Below are positions 45,251 through 53,929 of a stretch of DNA of 64,000 nt, in pieces. The notes beneath the pieces are model-generated. The model did not search any database. It saw only the letters and a program-made list of their open reading frames with translations, and had not been told where the DNA came from. The position numbers and the translations under genes were made by a program. The stretch is from Microtetraspora malaysiensis. Lineage in GTDB: Bacteria > Actinomycetota > Actinomycetes > Streptosporangiales > Streptosporangiaceae. The DNA is taken from NCBI RefSeq assembly GCF_001528665.1, contig NZ_BBYJ01000040.1, forward strand, positions 1-64,000, given 5' to 3'. Positions within the stretch are counted from its first letter, which is position 1; every line of letters begins with the position of its first letter.

Positions 45251-46366
45251 GTGGCCGACATGACCGCCCCGGCCGGCGGACCTGTGCCGGAAGCGCGGAG
45301 GCCCCGGCGCTCCGCCGCCGCCCGGGAGGGCATCGCGGGCTGGCTCTTCGTGGCCCCGGTCGTGGTGATCCTGGGCCTGTTCATGCTGCTGCCGATCCTG
45401 ATGGCCCTGTGGGTGAGCCTCACCGAGTGGAACGGCCAGGGCAGCCCGTTCCGGGCGGGCGTGCCGTTCGTCGGGCTGGACAACTACACGCGGCTGTTCA
45501 CGGAGGAGGGCCTGGCCCGCCAGGACTTCATGACGAGCATCCGCAACAACTTCTACTTCGTGCTGATCGTGGTGCCGGCGCAGACCGTGCTGGCGCTCGG
45601 GCTGGCTGTGATCGTCAACAGCCGGCTGCTCAAGGGCCGGACGTTCTTCCGCGTGGCGTTCTTCTTCCCGTCGGTGACCAGCTCGGTGGCGATCAGCGTC
45701 GTCTTCCTCTTCATCTTCGCCAACTCGGGAGCGGTGAGCCGCCTGCTGGAGCTGGTCGGCATCAACGGGCCGCAGTGGTTCTCCGACCCGCGCGGCACGC
45801 TGCACCTGCTGCTCGGCGCGCTCGGCCTGGTCGATCCGGACGCGCCGCCGGCCGCGCTCACCGGTGGCGGGCCGTTCGGCCTGTCCTGGTGGGAGTGGCT
45901 GTCCGGGCCGAGCGTGGCGATGGTCACCATCATCGTGCTGGTCGTCTGGACGACCTCGGGGACGTTCATGCTGATGTTCCTGGCCGCGTTGCAGGACATC
46001 CCGGTGACGCTGGAGGAGGCGAGCCGGCTGGACGGCGCCGGACGCCGGCAGACGTTCCGGTACGTGACCCTGCCGCTGCTGAAGCCGACGCTCTTCCTGG
46101 TGCTGACGCTCGGCACGATCGCCACCTGGCAGGTCTTCGACCAGGTCTACGTGATGAGCCAGGGCGACCCGGCGAAGACCACGCTCACCCCGGCGTACCT
46201 GTCGTACAAGACGGCGTTCCGCAACTTCGACTACGGCCCCGGCACGGCGATCTCGTTCGTGCTCTTCGTGATCATCGTGGTGCTGGCGCTGGTCCAGCGC
46301 TGGGTCCTGCGGGACCGGGACGCCGTACCGCGCCCCGGCCGCCGGGCCAGGAAGGGGAAGGCGTGA
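45251..46366 (+). CDS. Sugar ABC transporter permease (MalF-like)
   Basis: A 371-residue permease. Six membrane segments begin near residue 35 (GWLFVAPVVVILGLFMLLPILMALW). The EAA loop is TLEEASRLDGAGRRQTFRYVTLPLLKPT near 250-280. The GTG start follows GGAGG. An additional extracytoplasmic insert (near 180-225) is longer than in most relatives. It pairs with the MalG-like permease one base downstream. Confidence 0.93.
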   Translation: MADMTAPAGGPVPEARRPRRSAAAREGIAGWLFVAPVVVILGLFMLLPILMALWVSLTEWNGQGSPFRAGVPFVGLDNYTRLFTEEGLARQDFMTSIRNNFYFVLIVVPAQTVLALGLAVIVNSRLLKGRTFFRVAFFFPSVTSSVAISVVFLFIFANSGAVSRLLELVGINGPQWFSDPRGTLHLLLGALGLVDPDAPPAALTGGGPFGLSWWEWLSGPSVAMVTIIVLVVWTTSGTFMLMFLAALQDIPVTLEEASRLDGAGRRQTFRYVTLPLLKPTLFLVLTLGTIATWQVFDQVYVMSQGDPAKTTLTPAYLSYKTAFRNFDYGPGTAISFVLFVIIVVLALVQRWVLRDRDAVPRPGRRARKGKA

Positions 46367-46367
46367 C

Positions 46368-47267
46368 ATGGCGGTGAGCACCGACGCCGCCCGGCGCTCG
46401 ACGCGGGAGGGACGGCGGACCGGCGACTCGGAGGGCGCGCGGAGGCTCGCCTCCACGTTCGCGGGTTACTTCATCCTGATCTTCTTCGCGCTCGTCTTCC
46501 TCTATCCGTTCGTGATCCAGATCGCGAACTCGTTCAAGACCGAGCCGGACGCGGCCGCAAACCCACTGTCGCCCATCCCCGACCCCGTCACGCTCAACGC
46601 GTACGAGAAGGTCTTCCTGAACACCGACCTGCCGCTGTGGCTCGGCAACTCGCTGCTGGTGACGATCATCATCACCGTGGGGCGGGTCTTCCTGGACTCG
46701 CTCGCCGGGTACGCCCTGGCCCGGCTGCGCTTCCCCGGGCGCGGCGCGCTGTTCTCCGCGATCGTCGCCGTGATCGCCGTGCCCGGCGTGGTGCTGTTCA
46801 TCCCGAAGTTCCTGGTGCTCAACCAGCTCGGCCTGTACAACAGCTACACCGCGCTGATCCTCCCGGTGATCGCCGACGCCGCCGGCGTCTTCATCATGAA
46901 GCAGTTCTTCGAGTCGATCCCGGTCAGCGTCGAGGAGGCCGCGCGGATCGACGGCGCGGGAGTGTTCCGCACGTTCTGGTCGGTGGTGCTCCCGATGGCC
47001 AGACCGGCGCTGCTCACGCTGACCATCATCTCGTTCCAGGGCACCTGGAACGAGTTCGCGCACACCCTGGTGGCGGTGCAGAGCCCCGAGCTCTTCACGC
47101 TCCCCCGCGGTCTCGCGGACCTGGTGAGCGGCTCGCTCGGCAAGGGCAACCAATATCCGCTCAAGCTCGGCGCGGCCGTACTCGCCACGATCCCGGTCGC
47201 GGTCATCTTCGTCGTCTTCCAGCGCTACTTCGTCCGCGGCGCCAACGAGGGAGCCGAGAAGGGCTGA
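46368..47267 (+). CDS. Sugar ABC transporter permease (MalG-like)
   Basis: A 299-residue permease with six membrane segments from about residue 30. The EAA loop is SVEEAARIDGAGVFRTFWSVVLPMARPALL. The stop lies two bases from the convergent cydB stop, with no terminator between. It completes a binding protein-permease-permease operon for an alpha-glucoside or other oligosaccharide. Confidence 0.93.
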   Translation: MAVSTDAARRSTREGRRTGDSEGARRLASTFAGYFILIFFALVFLYPFVIQIANSFKTEPDAAANPLSPIPDPVTLNAYEKVFLNTDLPLWLGNSLLVTIIITVGRVFLDSLAGYALARLRFPGRGALFSAIVAVIAVPGVVLFIPKFLVLNQLGLYNSYTALILPVIADAAGVFIMKQFFESIPVSVEEAARIDGAGVFRTFWSVVLPMARPALLTLTIISFQGTWNEFAHTLVAVQSPELFTLPRGLADLVSGSLGKGNQYPLKLGAAVLATIPVAVIFVVFQRYFVRGANEGAEKG

Positions 47268-47269
47268 CG

Positions 47270-48232
47270 CTAGAAGAAGACGACGGTCCCCGCGTCCACC
47301 CGCCGCCGGAAGGCCCACCACATCCACGCCTGCGCCGCGGCGAGCAGCGGCAGCGCGACGAGGGCGAAACCGCCGAGCGTGCTCAGAGTGGCGTCGTCCG
47401 CCGCCGCGTCCGGCAGGTCCCAGGCGAGCCGGATGAGCAGCACGGCGACGGGGGACGCGGCGGCGAGGGAGGTGAGCGTGAGCGCCCGGCCGTGCCTCCC
47501 TCGCCGCACCGCCGCGCTCGCGGCCCACAGGGCGGCCGCGCCCAGGCCACCGATCAGGACGGCGGGGAGCAGGACCTCCCACCGCTTCGGCAGCACGAGG
47601 ACGGCCCCGGCCGACACAGCGAGCGCGAGCAGGCCCGCGGCCGGGCGCAGCAGCCGCACCGCCGTCGCCTCGGCCCGCTTCACCAGATCTCCCGACAGCC
47701 GGGCCGCGAGGAAGACGGCCCCGTGCGCGGCGAACAGCGCGACCAGCGCCACCGCCCACAGCAGCGGGTACGGCCCGGCCAACCGCGCCGCCCCCGCCGT
47801 CGTGCCCGCCGGGGGGAGGCCGGCGAGCGCGGCCCCGGTGAACAGGCCCCAGAAGGCGGCGAACGCGGCGCTGGTCACGACGAGCATCCGGTCCCAGCCC
47901 GCCCGCCAGCCGAGCGACGCGCGCCGGCTGCGGAACCAGACGGACACGTCGCGCAGCACCCAGGCGAGCAGACCCACCACGACCAGCGGGTACATTCCGC
48001 CCTGCGCCCGGTCCTCGACCAGTGGGAACGCGCCGGCGAGCACGCCGCCGACGGCCACCAGCCACACCTCGTTGCCGAGGAAGAACGGGCCGATCGCGGT
48101 GAGGAGCGCCCGCCGCTCCCCCTCCGTGCGGCCGACCCGGCGCAGCAGCAGACCGGTGCCGATGTCGAAGCCGTCCACCATGAAGTAGCCGCAGAACAGC
48201 AGCCCCAGCAGGACCGCCCATACGAGATCCAC
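47270..48232 (-). CDS. cydB: Cytochrome bd ubiquinol/menaquinol oxidase subunit II
   Basis: A 320-residue membrane subunit with eight or nine helices. It has the family start MDLVWAVLLGLLFCGYFMVDGFDIGTGLLL and internal LLTAIGPFFLGNEVWLVAVGGVLAGAFPL. It combines with CydA to form the high-affinity terminal oxidase that sustains respiration at low oxygen. It follows cydA by 15 bases. No cydDC genes, which mature the oxidase in many bacteria, are adjacent. Confidence 0.95.
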   Translation of the reverse strand: MDLVWAVLLGLLFCGYFMVDGFDIGTGLLLRRVGRTEGERRALLTAIGPFFLGNEVWLVAVGGVLAGAFPLVEDRAQGGMYPLVVVGLLAWVLRDVSVWFRSRRASLGWRAGWDRMLVVTSAAFAAFWGLFTGAALAGLPPAGTTAGAARLAGPYPLLWAVALVALFAAHGAVFLAARLSGDLVKRAEATAVRLLRPAAGLLALAVSAGAVLVLPKRWEVLLPAVLIGGLGAAALWAASAAVRRGRHGRALTLTSLAAASPVAVLLIRLAWDLPDAAADDATLSTLGGFALVALPLLAAAQAWMWWAFRRRVDAGTVVFF

Positions 48233-48247
48233 CGTTTCCTCCTGTGT

Positions 48248-49504
48248 TCAGTAGGCCGTCAGACGGTCCCTGGCGGGTTCGGCGAGTGTCGTCCCGAACA
48301 GCGTGTGGCGGGGTCCCCTGCGGGCGTAGGTGGCGATCAGCCAGTAGTCGAGGACCACGAGCAGCCCGAGTACCAGGGTGAAGCCGACGTAGGAGGCGAG
48401 CACGAGTCCGGGAGGGACGTCCGACACCGCCTGCTCGGTGGTCAGCAGGCCGTACACCGCCCAGGGCTGCCGGCCCACCTCCCGCACCAGCCAGCCCGTG
48501 ATCATCAATATGAACGGCACCGGCAGCATCACGACCAGCGCGTAGAGCGGCACGCGCAGCCGTATCAGCCAGTTCCGGAACAGCAGCACGAGGCAGGCCA
48601 GGGTGGCGAGGGCGAGGACGAAGGCGCCGTTCATCATGATCTGGTAGAGAATCGCGATCCACGAGGGCGGCGCGAAGTCGCCGGGGCCGAACCGCTGCAG
48701 CATCAGCTGCCGGGCGGCCTCCAGCCGGGCCGGCTCCTGGTATATGACGGCGAGCTTCATCGGCTGGTACCGCTCGATCGCGACCTCCTGCAGGAAGCCG
48801 AAGTGGATGATCGAGAACGCGCCGACGGGGGCGGCGACGACGCCCCACCGCAGCGAGCGGCGGAAGACCTCCACCTCGTCCGTCCGCCGGATGAAGTGCC
48901 AGGCGCTGATCCCGGCCACGAACAGCCCTCCGGCCAGCAGCGCCGCCGACACCACGTGCGGCAGCGAGTCGGTCAGGCTGTCGTTCCGCAGCAGCGCGCC
49001 GAAGTCGGTCAGGTACGCCCGGCCGTCACGCATCTCATGGCCGACGGGGTTCTGCAGGAAGGCGTTGGCCGCCAGGACCCACAGCGCCGAGGCGTACGCG
49101 GCGACCGCGACCAGCCAGATCAGCGCCAGGTGGATCCACTTGGGCAGCCGGTTCCAGCCGAAGATCCACATGCCGAGGAACGTCGCCTCGACGAAGAAAG
49201 CGATCAGCGTCTCCAGCGCCAGCGGCGCCCCGAAGACGTTGCCGGCGACCTCCGACAACCCGCCCCAGTTCAGCCCGAACTGGAACTCCATCACCAGGCC
49301 CGTGACGATGCCCAGGGCGTAGTTGATGACGTACAGCGTGCCCCAGAACTTCGTCATGCGGGCGTAGACGGCCTTGCCGGAGACCGCGTAGGCGGTCTGC
49401 ATGCCGGCGACGAACACGACCAGCCCGAGCGAGAGGGTCACGAAGAGGAAGTGGAAGGAGGTCGTGGTCGCGAACTGCAGCCGTGCCAGGAGAAGGGTGT
49501 CCAT
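48248..49504 (-). CDS. cydA: Cytochrome bd oxidase subunit I
   Basis: A 418-residue heme subunit. Heme b595 ligand His18 lies in TTTSFHFLFVTLSLG, the Q-binding and Met ligand in YQPMKLAVIYQ, and the conserved GRQPWAVYGLLTTEQAVS closes the core. Nine helices are present. It is shorter than E. coli CydA, with a small Q-loop, as in actinomycete and Bacillus types. The ATG is at 49504, 27 bases from a long palindrome that probably controls the operon. Functional under hypoxia or during other respiratory stress. Confidence 0.96.
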   Translation of the reverse strand: MDTLLLARLQFATTTSFHFLFVTLSLGLVVFVAGMQTAYAVSGKAVYARMTKFWGTLYVINYALGIVTGLVMEFQFGLNWGGLSEVAGNVFGAPLALETLIAFFVEATFLGMWIFGWNRLPKWIHLALIWLVAVAAYASALWVLAANAFLQNPVGHEMRDGRAYLTDFGALLRNDSLTDSLPHVVSAALLAGGLFVAGISAWHFIRRTDEVEVFRRSLRWGVVAAPVGAFSIIHFGFLQEVAIERYQPMKLAVIYQEPARLEAARQLMLQRFGPGDFAPPSWIAILYQIMMNGAFVLALATLACLVLLFRNWLIRLRVPLYALVVMLPVPFILMITGWLVREVGRQPWAVYGLLTTEQAVSDVPPGLVLASYVGFTLVLGLLVVLDYWLIATYARRGPRHTLFGTTLAEPARDRLTAY

Positions 49505-49530
49505 ATCGCTCCGAGTGCTTCCGTCACCGG

Positions 49531-49559
49531 ACAGGCCTGATCACGGTGATCAAGCCTGT
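49531..49559. promoter_or_regulatory. 29-base palindrome upstream of cydAB
   Basis: ACAGGC, one mismatch, TGATCAC, a central G, GTGATCA, one mismatch, GCCTGT: 13 of 14 base pairs per arm. The core does not match the TTGTGA-N6-TCACAA Rex site. It lies between cydA and the response regulator gene. Confidence 0.65.
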
Positions 49560-49732
49560 CACGGCGTGGCGGAGGAGGTCATCGGACCGAGGGCGGCTTG
49601 CCCGGCTGCTCCCGGCGGAGCAGTCCCCGAGGCCGGCTACTCCTGGCGGAGTACCGAAGCCGGCATCCCGGTGGCCGCGGCCGCGGACGCGGCCGGTTGC
49701 GCCGGGACGCTCAGGGGTCACGGAACCCGCGG

Positions 49733-50398
49733 TCAGGGACGCGGGCGCGGGTGCACCAGGCCGGAGTCGAAAGCGAACACCACGAGCTGGGCGCGGTCGC
49801 GCGCCGACAGCTTCGTCATGGCCCGGCTGACGTGCGTCTTGGCCGTCGCCGGGCTGACGACCATGCGCTCGGCGATCTCCTGGTTGGACAGCCCGGCGGC
49901 GACGAGCGCCACGACCTCGCGCTCCCGCTCGGTGAGCACGTCCAGCTCCGGCGTCGCGGGCGCGTCCACGACACGGCCGGCGTACTCGGCGATCAGACGC
50001 CGGGTCACGCCGGGGCTGAGCAGCGCGTCCCCGGCCGCGACCACCCGGACGGCCTGCAGGAGCTGGGCGGGGTCGCTGTCCTTGACGAGGAAGCCGCTGG
50101 CCCCGGCCCGCAGCCCCTGGAACACGTACTCGTCCAGCTCGAACATGGTGAGGATGACGACCCGTACCGTGGCGAGGCGGGGGTCGCCGACGATCCGCCG
50201 GGTGGCCTCGATGCCGTCGAGGACCGGCATCCTGACGTCCATCATCACGACGTCGGGGAGGAGGTCGGCGGCCATCTCGACGGCCTCGCCGCCGTCGGCC
50301 GCCTCGCCAACGACCTCGATGTCCGGTTCCGAGCCGAGCAGGGCACGCAGCCCCATCCTGATCAGCGGCTGATCGTCGGCCAGCAGCACCCTGATCAT
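49733..50398 (-). CDS. NarL-type response regulator
   Basis: A 221-residue regulator: receiver with Asp54 (VVMMDVRMP) and Lys in FLVKDSD; LuxR helix-turn-helix at about 150-210 (LTEREREVVALVAAGLSNQEIAERM, then VSPATAKTHVSRAMTKL). It overlaps the upstream kinase stop by four bases (ATGA). Downstream lies cydAB on the same strand, but the intervening palindrome indicates a separate promoter. The regulator may act there. Confidence 0.95.
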   Translation of the reverse strand: MIRVLLADDQPLIRMGLRALLGSEPDIEVVGEAADGGEAVEMAADLLPDVVMMDVRMPVLDGIEATRRIVGDPRLATVRVVILTMFELDEYVFQGLRAGASGFLVKDSDPAQLLQAVRVVAAGDALLSPGVTRRLIAEYAGRVVDAPATPELDVLTEREREVVALVAAGLSNQEIAERMVVSPATAKTHVSRAMTKLSARDRAQLVVFAFDSGLVHPRPRP

Positions 50399-51555
50399 GC
50401 CGCCGCGCTCCGCACCGGTAGCCTCGCCCGCACCAGGAACCCCTTCCCCTCCACCGGTCCGGCGGTGAACTCGCCGCCGACGGCCATGACCCGCTCCCGC
50501 ATCCCCACCAGTCCGTTGCCCTCGTAGAGCGGCCCGCCGCCCGGCACCCCTACACCGTCGTCCGCGACCTCGACGAACACGTCCCGGCCGGTGAGGCGGA
50601 CGGTCACCTCCGCGTGGCCCGCCCCCGAGTGGCGGATGACGTTCGTGAGCGACTCCTGAACGATGCGGTAGACGGCCAAATCCACCATGCCGGGCAGCTC
50701 GGACCTCGCCTCAGGCAGCGTGACGGACACCTTCAACCGCGCCTCTCGCGCGCGTTCGACCAGTTCGCGCAGGCGGTCCATCCCGGGGGCCGGGGCGAGG
50801 GGACGCCCGTCGTCGTCCACGGCGCGCAGGACGCCGAGCATACTGCGCAGCTCGACGAGTGCGTCCTTGCTCGCCTGGCGGATGGCGCCGAGAGCGGCGC
50901 GGGCCTGCCTCGGGTCGCGGTCGATCAGATGCTCCGAGACACCGGCCTGGAGGTTGATCACCGAGATGCTGTGCGCGAGGACATCGTGCAGCTCCCTGGC
51001 GATGCGCAGCCGCTCCTCGGTGACCCGGTGCCTGGCCTCCTCCTCGCGGGCCCGTTCGGCCTGCGCCGCCTTCTCCCGCTCAGCGCGCAGGCGCTCGCGG
51101 CGGCCGCGCGCGACCTCGCCCGCTACAAGGATGACCGCGAGCCAGGTCGCCAACCACACCACGCCCTGCGTATCGGGGGCGTGGTCCCACATCGCGCCGA
51201 GCAGGTACGTGGCGAGGGCCCACACCGGCGTCGCGACGACGGCGACGATCCGGCGTCCGGCACCTGCGGCGTTGAAGATCGCGACGGCGGGCGCGATGGT
51301 GAACGCCCCGCCCGGGAGGTCGAAAGCCTGGTAGCACAGCGCGCCGGCCATCACCGCGACCAGCGTGCGCGCGGGAGCCGTCCGCCGGGCGGCGAGCGGC
51401 GCCGCCGTCCCGGCCAGGATCAGATATCCGGCCCACTCGGGCAGCAGGCCGGGCTCGGACGTCCGGGCGATGACGGCCGTCGCGCCCATCGTGACGACGG
51501 CGACCACCACCGCCGCCAGGAGGTCGCTCGCGGTCTGGCCCCCATCACGTCTCAC
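50395..51555 (-). CDS. NarL-type sensor histidine kinase
   Basis: A 386-residue kinase. Four or five membrane segments lie in residues 10-150. The phosphoacceptor helix is LRIARELHDVLAHSISVI, and ATP-binding motifs are RIVQESLTNVIRHSG and VADDGVGVPGG. The GTG at 51555 follows AGGAGG with eight-base spacing; the longer frame to 51696 has no start signal. Coupled to the response regulator. The input signal is unknown, but adjacency to cydAB invites a redox or oxygen role. Confidence 0.93.
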   Translation of the reverse strand: MRRDGGQTASDLLAAVVVAVVTMGATAVIARTSEPGLLPEWAGYLILAGTAAPLAARRTAPARTLVAVMAGALCYQAFDLPGGAFTIAPAVAIFNAAGAGRRIVAVVATPVWALATYLLGAMWDHAPDTQGVVWLATWLAVILVAGEVARGRRERLRAEREKAAQAERAREEEARHRVTEERLRIARELHDVLAHSISVINLQAGVSEHLIDRDPRQARAALGAIRQASKDALVELRSMLGVLRAVDDDGRPLAPAPGMDRLRELVERAREARLKVSVTLPEARSELPGMVDLAVYRIVQESLTNVIRHSGAGHAEVTVRLTGRDVFVEVADDGVGVPGGGPLYEGNGLVGMRERVMAVGGEFTAGPVEGKGFLVRARLPVRSAAA

Positions 51556-52144
51556 GTCCCCGGCCTCCTGTCGGATCTCCCGCCTCCGGCCCCCGGCGCG
51601 ACCTGTGTCTTCGGGCCCGCCCGCCCGGCGGTCACACCGGGCTTTCCCGCCCGATTTCCGCGATTTCCATCGGCCCCGCCCGATTCGACGACACATTGTT
51701 TTCGACGAATTGATATCTCACCTCGGGAATCGACGGAACAGGAACCGATATTTCATCGCCGATCCGCGACGCCGTCGGCCGAGTATGGTGGCGTCCAGAT
51801 CCGTCTCGCGACCATGGTGAGGGAGCGAATGCACGCCGCCAGTTCCTGATCATCGCCGTCCCCGGACACCTTCCGCCCACGGGTGACGGCACTCGGCCTT
51901 GTGCGCGCGCCGCGCGTCCGCCCCGGCTGCCGGCGCGCTGCCGGGGTGCTCCGGCTCGCGACGCTCGCCGTCGGCATGGTCTGATAGCGGACATAACGTC
52001 AGATCGCGCGCGGGCCCGAGTCCCTGGGCCGGACCCGGCACGCGGCACGGCAACAGGAGGTGCGATGCCGTACCAGATGCCGACCTCACGGCAGGTCAGG
52101 AGAGATCTCGGCCGGGGCGGTCGCCGACCGGTGCGGAGGTCGTC
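51556..52144. other. Divergent intergenic region, 589 bases
   Basis: The region separates the kinase gene from a rightward gene of unknown function. AT-rich patches at about 51680-51770 are probable promoter sites. Several short frames exist but none has both a start signal and normal codon use, so I see no gene. Confidence 0.45.
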
Positions 52145-53059
52145 GTGACCGGACTGCTGGACGCCCTGGTCGACGACGCCGGGCTCTTCCCGCCGACGTC
52201 CCTCGACATGCCCTCGGCCGTACGGCGGCACCGGGCGGACCTCGCCGCCGCCGAGCCGATGCTGGCGCACCGGTTCCTCTGCCCCGCCGCGCGGATCGGC
52301 GAGTTCCTCGCCGAGCTCGCCCCCGAGGACCGGGTACGGATCATCCTCATCGGCGGCGCCGACCCCGCGCAGACGCGGGAGGCGATCCGCACGGTGATCG
52401 ACGCCCCGGCGCTCACACTCGCCGGGATCGAGTGGGCGCTCGCGCCGCTCGCCCCCGCCACGTCCGGCACCGAGCCGATGGCCGCCGCTCTCGACGTCGC
52501 GCTGCGGGCGCTCGCCGAGGGAGGCGCGGGCCCGGACGTCATCCTGTTCGCCGAACCCGCGGACGTCACCGGGGCGGCGGCCCTGACGGCCGCGCTCGCC
52601 GCGCGCCGGGAGTCGGCCGGGCGGCCGCTCGGGTTGAAGCTGCGGTGCGGCGGCGTCCAGCCGGAGCTGTTCCCGCCCGCCGCCGACCTGGCCACGGCGC
52701 TCGTCGCCGCCGCGGGCACCGGAATCCCGGTGAAGGCCACCGCCGGCCTGCACCACGCGGTACGCCACACCGACCCGGCCACGGGGTTCACCCACTTCGG
52801 GTACCTCAACGTGCTGCTCGCCTCGGCGCAGGCCGTACGCGGCCGGAGCGCGGACGAGGTCGCCTCCGTCCTGCTGGACACGGACGCGGGACGGCTCGCG
52901 GACCTGGCCCGTTCGCTCACCCCGGAGGAGGTGCGCCGGGTCCGGGCAGGCTTCGCCTCCTACGGCTCGTGCAGCACGTCCGTCCCGGTGCGCGAGGCCG
53001 CCGACCTGGGGCTGTCCGAGCGCGCCGCCTCCCCCGCCGGGGGCCGTTCGCCCAGGTGA
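52145..53059 (+). CDS. Conserved-looking protein of unknown function, TIM-barrel-like
   Basis: A 304-residue soluble protein without signal or membrane segments. It begins MTGLLDALVDDAGLFPPTSLDMPSAV-like text, and alternating hydrophobic strands and helices (VRIILIGGAD, LTLAGIEWAL, VILFAEP, LGLKLRCGG, IPVKATAGLHHAVRH, FGYLNVLLAS) suggest a beta/alpha barrel. LKLRCGGV and VKATAGLHH resemble phosphate- or metal-binding loop positions. I do not recognise a named family. The GTG at 52145 follows GGAGG; earlier codons in frame to 51899 are not supported. The gene stands alone. Confidence 0.8.
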   Translation: MTGLLDALVDDAGLFPPTSLDMPSAVRRHRADLAAAEPMLAHRFLCPAARIGEFLAELAPEDRVRIILIGGADPAQTREAIRTVIDAPALTLAGIEWALAPLAPATSGTEPMAAALDVALRALAEGGAGPDVILFAEPADVTGAAALTAALAARRESAGRPLGLKLRCGGVQPELFPPAADLATALVAAAGTGIPVKATAGLHHAVRHTDPATGFTHFGYLNVLLASAQAVRGRSADEVASVLLDTDAGRLADLARSLTPEEVRRVRAGFASYGSCSTSVPVREAADLGLSERAASPAGGRSPR

Positions 53060-53203
53060 TCAGGGGATTCGGCTGGGGCCGGCCCGCATGATCTCCGATA
53101 ACCGCCGCGGGGTGGGGCGTCAGGGGCGTGCGGCGAGCCTCAGGGGGCCGATCAGGGAAATGCCGGATGGGTGAGGCACACGCCTTCCGGTACGTTGCTG
53201 ATC

Positions 53204-53929
53204 ATGGTTGATCATGCGGTCCTCCTTGAGGAAGTGACCAGGACATATGGAAAGGGCGCAACCGAAGTAGCCGCGCTCCGGCGGGTCAGCATCGGATTCC
53301 CGCGCGGCAGTTTCACCGCGGTGATGGGCCCGTCGGGGTCAGGCAAGAGCACGCTGCTGCAGTGCGCGTCGGGGTTGGACCGGCCGGACTCGGGGGCGGT
53401 TCGCATCGCCGGGCAGGACATCACCCGGTTCGGGGAGAACGAACTGGCGGTGCTGCGCCGCGACCAAGTCGGCGTCATCTTCCAGGCGTTCAACCTGGTG
53501 CCGTCGCTGACCGCCTGGCAGAACGTGATCCTGCCCAGCAGCCTGGCCAGGCGGCGGCCCGACCCCTCACGCGTGCGCGAACTGCTGCACCGGGTCGGTC
53601 TCGCCGGTCGGGAAGGGCATCGACCGGCGCAACTGTCCGGCGGCCAGCAGCAGCGCGTGGCGATCGCCCGCGCCCTGCTCGGCAGGCCGGAGGTGCTGTT
53701 CGCCGACGAGCCGACGGGGGCGCTGGACCGCCGCACCGGGCACGAGGTGCTGGCGCTGCTGCGGGAGGCGGTCGACGCGTTCGGCCAGACGGTGGTCATG
53801 GTCACGCACGATCCGGAGGCGGCGGCCCAGGCGGACAGAGTGCTGTTGCTGACCGACGGGCGGATCGTCGAGGTTTTGGACAGGCCCTCGGCCGACCAGA
53901 TCGGCATGCGGTTGGGCGGCCGCCGGTGA
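53204..53929 (+). CDS. ABC exporter ATPase, MacB/LolD type
   Basis: A 241-residue ATPase: Walker [10 protein letters not shown] near 42-50, signature [16 protein letters not shown], Walker B LFADEPTGALD, and His in MVTHDPEAA. The FNLVPSLTAWQN Q-loop context is that of the MacB/LolD/FtsE class. The ATG at 53204 is preceded by TACGTT (53191-53196) at seven bases, predicting a leaderless start. It overlaps the FtsX-type permease gene by four bases. Together they form a type VII mechanotransmission exporter, which may export lipids, peptides or drugs, or signal. Confidence 0.94.
   Translation: MVDHAVLLEEVTRTYGKGATEVAALRRVSIGFPRGSFTAVMGPSGSGKSTLLQCASGLDRPDSGAVRIAGQDITRFGENELAVLRRDQVGVIFQAFNLVPSLTAWQNVILPSSLARRRPDPSRVRELLHRVGLAGREGHRPAQLSGGQQQRVAIARALLGRPEVLFADEPTGALDRRTGHEVLALLREAVDAFGQTVVMVTHDPEAAAQADRVLLLTDGRIVEVLDRPSADQIGMRLGGRR

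Noticed and set aside
43877-46456. 859-codon minus-strand frame
   Set aside because: Shadow of the sugar binding-protein and permease genes; no domain and no start signal.
46637-49540. 967-codon plus-strand frame
   Set aside because: It is antisense to cydB and cydA and out of frame with the MalG permease, all three of which have strong family motifs.
53362-53925. N-terminal extension of the FtsX-type permease
   Set aside because: It is a shadow of the ATPase gene in another frame; the GTG at 53926 with a GTGA overlap is the real start.
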